This document shows positions 1-12,119 of a DNA stretch of 64,000 nucleotides, one piece after another. Source of the DNA: Sialis fuliginosa (taxonomy: Eukaryota > Arthropoda > Insecta > Megaloptera > Sialidae); the NCBI GenBank assembly GCA_961205875.1, contig OY540813.1:9643001-9707000 (forward strand). Direction: 5' to 3'. Made by a program: the position numbers and the translations under genes. A model generated the notes under the pieces. It worked only from the letters and a program-made list of their open reading frames with translations. It made no database searches and was not told the origin of the DNA. Positions within the stretch are counted from its first letter, which is position 1; every line of letters begins with the position of its first letter.

Positions 1-46
1 GTGTAACAGTGTACACAACGTAGAGAATGCTAATTAATATCTGTAC

Positions 47-1463
47 CTGATTGAGAGATTTTCTAAAAGACCACCATGTTTCTCTAGTTGATTTTTCAGT
101 GCTTCATATGTGATTGCACCTCTATTAGTCGGATCTGCATCTTCAAACATAGCGATAGTAAGATCGTCAATTTGGTCCTCACTAAACTGCATTCCATTTT
201 CTTCCATGCAAGCTCGCATTACGTGCTGAAGTTCACGATGTTGTATCAATCCATCACCTTTAATTGTAAATATACAATAAGTTATTTAGTTAAACTATTA
301 TGAAGATTTAAATATATCAGACGAATGCCGATTTTGATCAGATATTTAAGAAACGTATCTGATCTAAATCAGACTTTTGCTTGGCTCCACATAGTAAAAA
401 AGTAAACTGTTCAGAAACTAAAGCTATTAACTCAAACAGGTCAAACACAGTTTGGATTTAGTCATTTTAGGTTTTGAATGGCTCAATTAAAATAATTACC
501 ATCAAGATCATAGACTTTGAATAGAAATCTTATTTTATCATCAGGTGTCTGTCCAGCAAATTGATGCATTGCATCAATAAATTCTTGAAGAGAAATAGAA
601 CCAGAGTTATCTTTATCGAAAATTTGAAAAACTCTCTCTGTGAAAAAAGGCTACAAATAAAATGATTTTAATTAATTTTTCTTAACTCAATTAATCCTGA
701 AATGTTATACACACGTTTTTAGATATAACAATCTTTTGAAAATCTTCTCTTCTAATTTCCTTTTCATTTCCAACAGTTTGACGAAACAGTTTAACTAAAA
801 AATCTAAGTTATTTTTGTCGAAACCAGTTCGAGGGCTACAATTAAAAAACAGAAATTAAAGTGTCATTTTTACCATTTTATTGAGTTACTTAACATTAAA
901 AGTACTTATAAAAGTTGGCAATGCAATTAGTAAGTATTCTTTCTAGAAAAAAGTTTATCAAACAACAAACAAAACATACTTTTGAATGGCAAATTCCTTA
1001 AAAATTGATACAATTACCTGCAACTAGTAATATTTGCAATAAAATCCATAATTTGTTCTTGACTAACAACTCCATCACAATCTTCATCCACCAATCGAAA
1101 TATTTTTTCAATAATCTGAAAGAAGAACATGCAAACAGATATAAAAAACACATTAATTAACAGTGCAAACAACGTTACCCCTTTAGCATTAAAAATTTGA
1201 TAAAAGTGATGCAAATCAATTGTATCCTCCCCACATAAAACATAGGCAACACTTTCGACTTGTTCTGCAAAATCTGCATGTTGTTCATCTCTGAAATATA
1301 GAATTTGACTAAATTAAAAATTGCAATAGCTTTTCGTTAATTATTTTTTATAGTTCAACTATACTTACACAAGCCGTTCTTTGAGGAACTCTATCCAGCT
1401 TTCTTGATGGAGTCTGTTTTCTCGATCGTGGTCAAATAGATTAAAGATCTCTTCGAGAAATTC
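47..1463 (-). CDS. Nox5: NADPH oxidase 5 (NOX5-like), EF-hand half, partial
   Basis: NOX5 is a calcium-activated membrane flavocytochrome that passes electrons from NADPH to oxygen to make superoxide. Only the N-terminal cytosolic calcium sensor is in the window. I read six exons in transcript order: 1463-1369, 1290-1179, 1115-1018, 835-715, 650-500 and 257-47. All have AG acceptors and GT donors, the phases join without a stop, and together they give 262 codons. EF-hand loops in order are DHDRENRLHQES (degenerate), DEDCDGVVSQEQ (good, but Q at position 12), DKDNSGSISLQE (canonical), DLDGDGLIQHRE (canonical) and a degenerate one near DADPTNRGAITYE. The end, KHGGLLENLSIR, matches the GVMENLTIS stretch that precedes the transmembrane part of NOX5, which separates it from dual oxidase. 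The last donor (GTACAG at 46-41) leads out of the window, so membrane, FAD and NADPH parts are missing. The start codon is upstream of 1463 and was not found. Coding sequence looks intact. Confidence 0.9.
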
Positions 1464-1739
1464 CTGCAACAATAGAAACAAATTCTTATTTTACATGACT
1501 AACAAATAAATTAAGAAAATATTTAATAATACGGTTTAACATATTTAACAATTAAAAATTAATAATTACGAAATTGAAGCTCTCCAAATAAATTAATATT
1601 TTTTGTTATGAAAACAATTTTTGCATTTATACGAGAATATAAAAAAAAACATATTGATTTAATTTTATTTAATTTTTAACAGTGTAGTAATATGTAGCTA
1701 ATCAGGGCATTTAAGAAATCATAAAAATAATTTTGCTCG

Positions 1740-2010
1740 CATATTTCCATGCCAAATCAACGTTAATGAACTACAATTACCAGAGACGTGAGCGTAAAAA
1801 ATCTTCATAAAATCATAAAACGAGCTGACAGTTTGTGTAAAAAGTTGCCGCCAAACGAGTAGAACGTTTCACAGACGTTACCGTTGTTAATGCTCGGTAT
1901 TGCTAGCGAATTTTGGCGTTGATGTGAAGGAAATTACATCATAAGATTCTTAATAACATATCAACTTAAAAATGGCTAATTGCTACGTACTTGGCCGTTT
2001 TTTGAAAGGT
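1740..2010. promoter_or_regulatory. GC-richer islet upstream of Nox5 exons; possible divergent promoter and first exon
   Basis: This is a more complex, GC-richer patch about 280 bp beyond the first readable Nox5 exon. On the plus strand an ATG at 1972 opens 12 codons (MANCYVLGRFLK) that run straight into a donor-like AAAG/GTAATTC at 2008/2009. That could be the first coding exon of a divergent gene, but no following exon was recognised, so a chance match is quite possible. It could equally be an untranslated part or promoter of Nox5. Confidence 0.22.
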
Positions 2011-2739
2011 AATTCATATTTGTGAAATAAACTTTATAAATAATATGTTACGATTTTGTAATATCAATTTTGAGTATCTAACACAGCAGTCGTAAATATT
2101 TTTAATAATTTAGAATTTTTATCATGTAACACCGCGAGTTATTGGTGGCTCGCAATCGATGGTTTGGCGATTGTTGATTTATCACAATCCAAAACAGTTT
2201 TTGTGTAAAAATTACATTTTTCCAGAGTTATCATTTTAAAAAATTGCAAAAGTCAATAAAACTAAAAACGATATGTTATCGATTATTTTGTTAAAGAATT
2301 TTCGTTAATTCATCGTAAGATATAAAAGCAGATATTTGTAGGTATCAAAATTAATTTTCTAATTATACGATCATTTTGACCAAAAATACATATAGACTAA
2401 AAAATAATATTACCTATCAAAAATTATTTGATGAGGAAAAAAGAATTGTTACATAATAAAATTATAACAATCAGTTTTTGTGAATTTAAGGAATTTGTCA
2501 TCTCCTCGTCGATATAGGAATTTTTTTTTAAAATAAACTTAATCTTTTTGTCACAGCGAAGCCAATTTCAAAAAACACTCATAAATGAAACAAACTTTAA
2601 GAAAAAAAATTACATAAATTAACAGTTTTTCAATCCTTCACAGTGGTATCTCCTTAGAAAAATCACTACTAACTCCTCAAACAACTACTACATACATATA
2701 TTAAACGTAATAAAACTAAATGAACACAAGTAAATAAAC

Positions 2740-2920
2740 AATACAACGCACGTGAAGTGAAGTCAATTAGTGAGAGCCAATGTTATTCACACCACGACAG
2801 GTAGGCGTCGTACAGACAGGTGCATCATTGAGGGTCTGACCCTGCGACCTCGCACAAACTCGCTACAACAGACCACACCGGGCTCAAGCGCATCTCTGCG
2901 TGTAGCGTGTATATATATAT
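2740..2920. promoter_or_regulatory. GC-rich islet, possible promoter or leader exon
   Basis: About half G+C by eye, in surroundings near 25-30%. A short open stretch on the plus strand (2770-2958) crosses it but lacks an ATG start and drifts into AT-rich sequence. On the minus strand there are several short ATG-led stretches next to GT. I infer a leader exon or promoter, most economically of the minus-strand Nox5 gene, but nothing here proves it. It ends in a short TA run near 2908-2920. Confidence 0.25.
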
Positions 2921-3179
2921 TAAAAATAAATATATTTGAATATATTAAAATTCATTGATTTATGTGGGCATAAATATTTGTTTATTTCTTTTTAATATGT
3001 TTCAACGGATACATTGAATGAATGAGTTTTATTATATAAAGAGTAATATTTCCTCGCAGCTTCAATTGCGTGTATTTTAAAATCGGTGAATGTCTGCGCG
3101 ACTGGGTGCTCTAAATCTTATAAAAGTTAGCCCTGCTCCCCGAATGCATATGTTTAGTTAATTTTATGTGCAATCGTTT

Positions 3180-3400
3180 GACAGTCTATTGTGTACCCCC
3201 TAGGGTGGTCCTTATATGGGGTTAGGGCCGCCCCCCAAATCAGCTCCAAATAATTCAAAAAGAATGTGGAAAAAGTTTCAGCCTTCTATCTTATAAAATA
3301 GCCATTACCAGAGGTGATTTTCCCATTTAAAATAGGTACACATGTTTTTTCGATTTTTCAAAGACCTGCGTACTAGAGTGTTTTAAACTCTTTCTAAAAA
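3180..3400. repeat. Probable dispersed repeat fragment
   Basis: A GC-richer block begins CCCCCTAGGGTGGTCCTTAT and includes GGTTAGGGCCGCCCCCC. The style is that of the interspersed elements elsewhere in the window. No second copy was found here, so the family and the borders are unknown. Confidence 0.35.
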
Positions 3401-3483
3401 TCTAGAATATTCATGAAAGTATCCCTGGTATTCATATTCCATATCTTGATGGATAAAGTAAACTTCTGATTCAACGTTGACAG

Positions 3484-3789
3484 CTATATGGGTCATTGAG
3501 TCATTTCATTAAGAGAAAAAAAAAATTGTATCATTTCTGGATAATTTTGTCAGAAAAACGTTGTCTTCAAATATAAAATTTTGATTCTAAAATTAAAATT
3601 GAAAAAAAAATTGGTCGTGCCAGTTAGAAATTGATATGGAATGATCTTTTTTGATTTTAGAATCAATTTTTTATTTATTTCAAGATCAATGTTTTTATTG
3701 TTAAACGTTTTTCTGACAAAATTATCCAGAAATTATAAAAAAAAATTTTTTTAATTTTCTTGATGGAATGACTCAATGACCCATATATT
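3484..3789. mobile_element. Foldback MITE, about 305 bp, probably TA-flanked
   Basis: Left end TATGGGTCATTGAGTCATT is mirrored at the right end by AATGACTCAATGACCCATA. The arms pair for roughly 100-150 bp each with small gaps, including the shared inner block GATAATTTTGTCAGAAAAAC near 3540 and its complement near 3710. TA lies at both outer edges, as for Tc1/mariner-type insertions, though other families remain possible. No coding capacity. Confidence 0.7.
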
Positions 3790-5167
3790 AATAAGTTATT
3801 AAAATAAAAAAATTGTGTATTACATTATAATTTGGCTATGAACTTTTTATGAATGTTTACAAAAAAATATATTTTCATTAAATTTTACATCACTGTCCTT
3901 TTAATCACATCTTTATATTATTCATTTGAATCAAAATGAACAAACATGAATCAAAAACTCGTTACTCAATATTAATCCAGAGCAAAATAAAATAAATCTT
4001 AATACAATCAAAAATTCAATTTATTTCCATAACAGTATTCTTATTTTTATATTCTTTTACTTTCAAAAAAATCCTTTCTTGAAAATGTAATATGACTTGC
4101 ATTGCATCAGTTATAATGACTATCCTGTCATTTGAATGGACGTAGTTATGTAGAAAGGAATCAACATTTTTTTAAATAATATTTTTTTAGAAAATACTTG
4201 ACCACTTTCAATATATATTTTTACAATTAGTAATCCTCTTTTATAAAAATGATTACAATTCAATTAATTTAACTCTAAAATTCATAATAATATTTTGATT
4301 AGTTGATTCCTTTTTGCATAACCACATCCGTTGTAAAATATTGAAACAAACGATTTGAATAAAACTCACTTAATTTTGTCGGAGGCTACAAAACAGCAAC
4401 ATGTTTCTTTTATTATTTATTATGCAGTATGTCAGTTTAATAAAATTAATTACTTATCCACTTACTTAATAATCCATATATAGAAACGAGATTAAATAAA
4501 TAAATCCTTATGATTAATTTTTTTTAATCTATAAGAAAATTTCTTATAATTAAAAGCAAAAATATAAATTAATGGTTAAATTTGAGTTTCCGTGAATAAA
4601 TTTAATTATATATTTTTTAAATATATATTTTATGACAAATCAAATATATTATATTGGATAATATAAGTTGAGTTATTGAAATAAAAGATAATTCTGTGTA
4701 GTTTCCGTGTCATAAACTATCTGAAATAAATCATAACTGCGACGAAGATGATATCTAAAGATTGATTGATCTGTATTTCACCTTTCGAACTGAGATGACT
4801 ACAAAAAACTGGTTAGATATAGTAGGTACCTACTCGAGTTTATATGTTTGGAAACTCAGCCTTGTGTAAAAAGTTATTTAGAATATGACGTTTCTCAATT
4901 TACAATCTCGGGTTTCATATACAATGTCAAATGAACGGCTAACATTTGTGTCAATTCTCAGTTCTTATATTGTTTGCAAAAAACCAAATGATATTGATTA
5001 TAATCATATATATATAGGTATACATATTTACAAAAAATTCGGTCAAGACATACACGGGTGTATGACATAAAGGTTCCGAAGTACGTATTACGTGGACTGT
5101 GGAGTCACTTACAGGTGCATTTTTGAGCAAGAGAAAATATAAAAATAGGGTCATATTATATTAATTC
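3790..5167. other. AT-rich stretch, nothing recognised
   Basis: Strongly AT-rich, with short open stretches on both strands around 4885-5154 that overlap each other and show no domain, signal or splice pattern. I see no gene, repeat pair or RNA here. Confidence 0.5.
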
Positions 5168-5730
5168 AAATTAAGATCTACATTTTGACACCCCACATGC
5201 ATAGATATGAAAATAAAAACTAAAAATTCTATGACGCCCTTTTCTATTTCTCAAAAATTTAAAATAATATTGCTGACTTTAGTATTTGTCGTTGGTAGTC
5301 CCACAAAATTTTTTGAACCAGTAGTTACCGTGCTAGAGGGGGGGAGGGTACAAAATAAAATACTGCTTGATAAAATATGGTCAAATTCTACTGATTGAGA
5401 TCTACATTTTGATACCCCACACGACTAACGGTATTTTTTTGTTGTTGCAGGTGCCATTTTTGATTTAGAAAAAATAAGGAAGAAGGTCAAATTCCACTGG
5501 TTTGGTTATACATTTTGATGTACCACATGCCTCGGTATAAAAAAATATATATTTTGCCTAGATTTAGCTCTTTAGACCCCCCCCCCCCAACCGAAAATTA
5601 TTTTTTCAAAAAAATTGTACATCATTTACTAGAGGCCATTATTTTACATGTTCAGTAAAAATTTCAAGTTTCTAGTTTATAGTTTACGAGATACTTTGCT
5701 TTAACTGAAAAGGACGGACGGACGACAAAG
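5168..5730 (+). repeat. Dispersed repeat, family A, long copy
   Basis: The right part (about 5590-5715, including TTTACGAGATACTTTGCTTT) matches the complement of 35640-35770, so this is an interspersed family. Inside, the phrase ACATTTTGAYACCCCACA recurs near 5178 and 5403, with a diverged form near 5506. A 12-C run lies at 5577-5588 and a GGACGGACGGAC tract near the right end. No open frame of note. Class unknown. Confidence 0.6.
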
Positions 5731-5779
5731 TGAGATAAATATGTACATTACAATTAATTGTTAAAACACCATTTTAATC

Positions 5780-5835
5780 GATATTAAAGCTGGACACGTG
5801 GGTAATTTTTGCTCACGATCACGCACACTTACAAA
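5780..5835 (+). mobile_element. Degraded end of the 44.0-kb MITE family
   Basis: The phrase TTTTTGCTCACGATCACGCA closely matches the left half of the element at 44003-44103. The right terminal repeat is not recognisable. Confidence 0.45.
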
Positions 5836-5849
5836 AAAAATATTTTTAA

Positions 5850-8800
5850 TCACGCCCACTCACTCAAGGTTATAGAAAATAAAATTACAATCACGAATTA
5901 TATACTTTAACTCAGGTTTATGACACGATTTAATATTATAAATTCAAATTCTTAATCACGCCTATCCATTTAATCTAATAACTTTCACCCCCTCCTAATA
6001 TTTTTTCAATTACCACAACATATTAGAGAATCAAGTACGCATGTCATTAAGATTAGAAACAGATATTTTACTATTAGTAAAAACAAAATACTAACACATG
6101 TTTTAATTTGAGGTACCTTCACTTAAGTTATGTTTGCAATTTCTTAATGTCACTCTATATATGAATAATCATTTTTCATTTAGATTAAAAAATTAAAGGA
6201 TCGATAAATTATATACGTGTATCACCGACGTTTAACATCGGCATTTTATGGGTAAGAACGAACATCCATGTTGCTACCATATAAGGAAAAGAAATTAGAT
6301 CATTTTTGAGCGTTCGGTAAGAATGTGGGACGCTGTTTTCCAACCGAGTTTTGTATTGGACCGAATAAAAGTTGACATTTTAGATATTAGGTATACTTCA
6401 TTATTTAAAATTGAATTGTTAGTTTTGATGTTATAATTATGTAGATTAGGCCTGTATAAACCTTTTTTAAGTGGGCAGTTTAAAATATGCAGTTAATATG
6501 TCGAGAATAACACAGTCAAATTATTCCGCTTTTAGGAATGATATTTTAATTAATTTTTAATAATATAATGTATTTAATTTAATTGTATATCTCCATTTCC
6601 GATATATCGTAAAATATATTATATGAATTAATATTAGAAGAAATATAAATATATATCTTAGATCTTATAATAACTGTTGAGTGGTTCATTTTTTAACTAA
6701 ATGAATTTTAGTGAGAAAACAAAAAATAAATGATTTATTAGCTAATGAATAATATGTTGGGGTTTAGAAGAACTCTGTTAAATGGGAGTTAAAGTTTAAT
6801 GTTAAATAAATTTAACTACCTTTAAACAATTTTTTATACTTATGTAAATATTGTAATCGAGTTCTTAAATTGTAAGTATAATTCTTCATACAAATATTAT
6901 CATATATGAAATAGTAAATGCTATATGTTATTAATAAAAAAAACCTATACTAGTAATTTGAACCTAATAAACAATAAAATCTTTGGAGTGATCAATTCAA
7001 ATGATAGTTTGTAGTCAGCTACAAAACAACTCGTTCAAAAATTAGTATAAGGAAATACTATATATGAACCAAACAGAAGAAAATGTCAGTAATTTGAAGA
7101 TAATAAACAATAGAATCTTTAAAACATGAAGTGATAATTATATGTAAAAACTCTACCAATTATAATAACTGCTTCTATAAGCTAAGATAAGAAGCAGATA
7201 AACGTAGACAGTATTATAATCGCATTTTGATTTTATCAGTCGAACAACTAGTCTGAATAGAGTAGGATTTTAATTAGTAGCCGGAGAATCAACGCGACTT
7301 ATAATTATCGATCTATTTTAGTTTGTTCCTAAAACTGGTAGCGATTTGCGCAAATTTACACACCAAACAGAAGCGGTTTCTTTTAATGTCACACAAATTA
7401 GGTGCTTTGTGTTATAAGTTTTATCTATTTTGTTTTGGCCGTTCTTAAAACATTTGATCTGTGGGGCAATTAATTCAATCTTATCTTATCTAATAAAACA
7501 AAATTATTCCAACATAATTTGCATTTTTCGCTAGTAAGATAATTTATATCATGTAGATTAAAATTATTTCTATAAGAATCTTAAATAAGACAAAATGACC
7601 AACACTAACTTATCGTTTTTATTTTTAGATGTGATTAGTAAAGTATGTACAGTAGCACCGGTGGGAGAGGGGCAGGGGGCAGCTGTATCTCATACAATCA
7701 TTAGTTACTCTTAAAAAAGATTCCCTCAATCGATTCTTGTTGTTAGAGTTAATTCTAACGTTTTTTGTAATTTTCTTTAATTAATAAATTTAATTAGCTA
7801 TCACAGAGAACATAGAAATTATTGATTATTAAAACAAAAAGAACAAACAAAATAAAACGTATAGATCACCAGTTAATTATCTGAGTTACTTTCAAAAACA
7901 TTTCTGATTTTATTTTTAATCACCGATTGCCGTAATTTAAGTTTTAATTAGCCAGCGACGAAAACATAATTATGTGACAGATATGGGCCGATATGATCTC
8001 ATTATTTCTTATTTTATGTCAGATAAATCAACTCACTTGCAACGACTGCAATGAGTACACGCTTCACTGGGTTACTCTTTATCAATTAACTTTAATTTTT
8101 TGAAAACGTTTCAGTTCATGTCCGAGTCAATTACATTTCAATACTAGCTTATCGGTAAACTGGTCTTGACGTTTTCATCATTACGGCCAGTGATGTTTAT
8201 TATTATTATATTATTAGTATAATTATTTATTTATTATAATTGCATATTTGTATTTAGTTTGTTTATATAAGATTGTGTTTTGGTAAACTATAAAATATGC
8301 TTTTTACAATTGAAAGATGAGATAGGAGATGCTAGATCTGATACGTGTAAATGATAGATATAGTATAGATTGAGTATTTTCTTTTTTTCTCGAGCTATCA
8401 CTGACTATTAGATATAATCGCGCATTAACTATGTTGGAGTTAAATTCAACCTTATTGAAGCAACTTTTTCATCTTTACTTTTTATCAATGTCCACTTATT
8501 AATTATACACTTAATAAAATATTATCTTAAACTACATAGTACAAAGATTTTAAAATAAGTATGCAAAAATATACGTATTGAGAGATTTCAATGCATGATT
8601 AAGATACTTGTATAATAATATTAATTAAAATTATATTATATTAATATCAATATAACAGTAGCAAAATTTAAATGAGCGTTTTATATAACTGCTTAAACAT
8701 CTGTACTTGTACAATAAATACACTTAACTTACACTCTATCATATATATTATCTACATACCTTTATAACAATGCAAACCTTGTATTGTTATCTTTTATTAA

Positions 8801-9870
8801 TTACTTTTCGTAAAGCCACTCCAATTTTTATCTTATACAATATTGCTAACAGAATTTCGTGCTACTGAAACATGTAGGTACCTATACATTTAAAAGGAGA
8901 ACCAGCTCGTACATAATTTATAACAGACAATTCTGTATTTATAGTTATGCGAAATCTGTATCAAGTGTGTAGGCGTTATTCGGCAAAATAAATATTAAAT
9001 TGACAATCGAAATGTTTACAACCGTTTGAATGCTATAATCCGTTTGGAAGGATATTGCAAAATCAGATCGAAGTAAAATTTTATTAAGTCTGATCATAAA
9101 TTTATAAGATTTATAATATTGATGTTGCTAGAAGCATTTTATTTTTACTGCATTCTTGTTCTAGTTTTTATATTTTTTACATAAAAATACAAATTTATTG
9201 TGCGAAATAAATATTATACAAAAGGTGATCTCAAAATAATACATAGATACATAGGTACTAGTAATAATTTAATATAATATATAAACAAACAAATTATAAG
9301 GTCACTTAAGTAAGAAAACATATTAAAAGATGAGTATTGTATAAATTATTAGTATTTTGATATAAATTATTTGTATATTTTTTTTTGTCTTTATCGACAG
9401 ATATTTTACATATAACTTTTTTACTATAGTGTACTACTTCTTTTAAATCACTTTAGTATTATAATTGTTACAAATAAATATACATAAATCATTTGAAGGT
9501 TCAATACGGCTTTACACAATAACACTTCATATAAATATTCCAATTAGTTTACAGGTATTGGTTCGAGATTGTCATTTTATTTTTATGCAATTGGCTTTAT
9601 TCATTGTGACATTATATTTCATGTTGACATGAATTCTAGTAAGATTAAGGTCATTTAATATAATCCTCTTAAAGTTCATTTGAACGCCTCTGACAAAACA
9701 AAACTGCTTTATGTTTTTCGCCGCTTATTGATTGTATTTTATTTTTTTTATTAATATCTTTTCATGAGTGAAGTTTGTTGCGCAATTAAAATTATTTTTA
9801 TAAAATAAATACATACAAAAAGGTAAATAACTCTTTGAGCAATTAGTAGAACAGAGATAGTTTCCCGTTT
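5850..9870. other. Gene-free AT-rich stretch
   Basis: No exon with a convincing frame and splice sites, and no long inverted repeat. A weak direct repeat is visible: AGTAATTTGAA followed by ATAATAAACAATA-like sequence near 6952 recurs near 7088, about 136 bp apart, probably an old tandem duplication. A small GC-richer patch sits near 7650-7685. Short runs of TAGGTACCTA-type sequence occur, for example near 8875. Confidence 0.5.
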
Positions 9871-9878
9871 CTATAGAA

Positions 9879-9969
9879 CAGTGTCTGCCAAACTTTTTTA
9901 CCTTTCGTTAAAAATTCCAACAAAATTTAAATATATTTTACTAGTATGTACAAAGTTTGGTAGTCACTG
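9879..9969. mobile_element. hAT-type MITE, 91 bp, with perfect 8-bp target duplication
   Basis: Left end CAGTGTCTGCCAAACTTT and right end AAAGTTTGGTAGTCACTG are inverted repeats with two mismatches. The flanks are CTATAGAA at 9871-9878 and CTATAGAA at 9970-9977, an exact 8-bp duplication. Terminal CAGTG and 8-bp duplications are the hallmark of the hAT superfamily. The interior is about 55 bp of AT-rich DNA with no coding capacity. Confidence 0.9.
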
Positions 9970-9977
9970 CTATAGAA

Positions 9978-11720
9978 CAACAATAAAATCAAGAGTTAAC
10001 GACAAAATTACAATTAATATTTGACACGATTATAATGTTGGTTTAAAACTTTAAAATGAAATTATCAAGAAAATTATTCTAATAAGCTAAAACTGGCTAC
10101 ATTAGGCTTTACCTAGTAAGATATGTTTTATATAATTATGATAGATTTGATTTCAACTTTAAAAAATGAATCATTGCATGTACCTAAGTATATACATAAA
10201 ATATATGCTGTGGTCAAATATTAAACTTTAAAGCATTAATATTTTTTCAACAGTTTAAATAGTTTTTTAATATGTTGATTACACAAGTGATGTTCGTTGG
10301 TAAGTCAGATGATCACTATGCTGAAAGTAAATACACTGTACCTATAACATGCGTAAGACAGCTTACCCACAGACCTAACAGATTGTATCCACACATCATC
10401 AATCACATATCACCTGTAGGAACGGTCAGATATGCGTTCTTTAATTTATCATAATTACGTTTAGCTCTACAACTTTTTCGGATTATTTTACTTTATTGAT
10501 ATTCTAAGTACCTATTAATTATTTCGTAAATATTGATGGGAAAAAAATTATTTAAATTCAATAAATTTTATCGTATTTCATCATAAACATTGAAAAAATG
10601 TTTTATTTGACAATAGCTGTAAAAATTATTTCGTGCGCACGTTCTCTCAATACCTTTTCGTTTACATTGCTGGCTAGCAATAAATATTGCACAGTAGGTA
10701 TGGCTCTACGTGTTTCTTGTGCGTAAGGAAAGCGCGAAGATGAATTACAAGTTTAAAAAATAGTAACTGAAAAATGTCTAAAAAAAATTTTTTGATTCGA
10801 TTCATCTCGGTTTACCCTAAATTAGGTAGGTATATAGAATATTTTTATTACATTTTCGAGGCACTATAAAATTTTAAATATCTGATATAATTTTTATGAA
10901 CCTTTGATTTATTATAAAAATACATTCAAACCAAAATCATAAATTATAAATTATTCTGCATAACGAAACGATAAAATATTATAATTTTATGTTCTGGACG
11001 ATAATAAACTCGCGGAGGTAGATTGATCTGATATTTTTACGAGTATATGAATTTTTATATACCTACATAAAAGACGGCTATTAGCATATACGATAGAATA
11101 ATCTAAAGCTTGGAACCTAAACGAGAGAAAAAAAAGATCGCGCTAATTTCAATCAATCACCTAAACAGCTCAATTTTGTGAGTAATCTAGGACGAGTGAC
11201 TCAACTGAAAATACGAACGCGTGAAAAAATATCTTTGCAATTTGAATTCGATGCGGTCATACTGGAACAAATTGTCGCTCTATTCCGAAACTGAAATCTT
11301 AATTTTTATATCTTACATTAGAGGTGTGGTTACTGTCTTTCTGTAACATAAAACAATCAAAGTCTTTAAATGTTTTCTGTTTGATTTTCTAATATTGTGA
11401 AACTAAAAGTAAATTGTTATGTGATAAAATGTCAGGCAGAGAAAAAAACACTGTCACTAATCTAAAATTACATGGAATATGGTCATGCATTAAATCTAGA
11501 TAGAAATGTATTGTATTAATTACATTCCTTTATTCATCGAAGAAGAAAATGTTAAATAACAGTACGTATATATATTTATTTCACGAAACAAATTCTCGAG
11601 TAATAAATCATATAAAAGAAAGACATGAAAACCACGATTTTAAATTAAATAAATCAACTCTCAAAAATAACCAATCAGCAATTAATCAAATTAAACAGAA
11701 AATACATAGCTGTTCTTAAA
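9978..11720. other. Gene-free AT-rich stretch
   Basis: A 60-codon open stretch at 10272-10454 has an ATG but no recognisable domain and no splice context that I trust. Slightly more complex sequence lies at 10620-10750 and 11080-11300. Neither shows repeats, a conserved frame or an RNA fold that I can name. Confidence 0.45.
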
Positions 11721-11724
11721 GGAC

Positions 11725-12115
11725 CATCCATAAATAACGTCACACAAATTTCATGATTTTTTACCCCCCCTCCCCCGGCCTTGTCACAGGTTGTCACATT
11801 CGTATAACCCCCCTGGCTTGTTGTGACGTCACACAAGTTTCAAAATAATAAGTAGGTACTCAAAATCAACGAAAAAAAAGAAATATGCTTTCATTGTTCT
11901 TGGCTGTTAATATTATTTTTATTTATATAATTTTTTTCCGTTTATTAATAAAAATTATATGAAAAGTTTGAAAATTTCCCAATAACTCTTCACCGGTCTC
12001 GACTTACTAAGATAGTAATTTTTCCTCAAATGTTTCATATAAAATTCATTGTTTTGATTTTTTAGATGTGACGTCACGAAGCTTGTGACTCCTACCCCCC
12101 CCCCCCCCTAACAAA
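11725..12115. repeat. Dispersed repeat, family B
   Basis: Begins GGACCATCCATAAATAACGT and contains CCCCCCTCCCCC, two TGACGTCAC motifs (about 11822 and 12067) and a 14-C run at 12095-12108. The start resembles the complement of the end of the 34.3-34.5 kb repeat (GGTCGTCCATAAAATACGTA). Widespread arthropod repeats begin this way. The class is unclear to me. Confidence 0.55.
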
Positions 12116-12119
12116 CATT

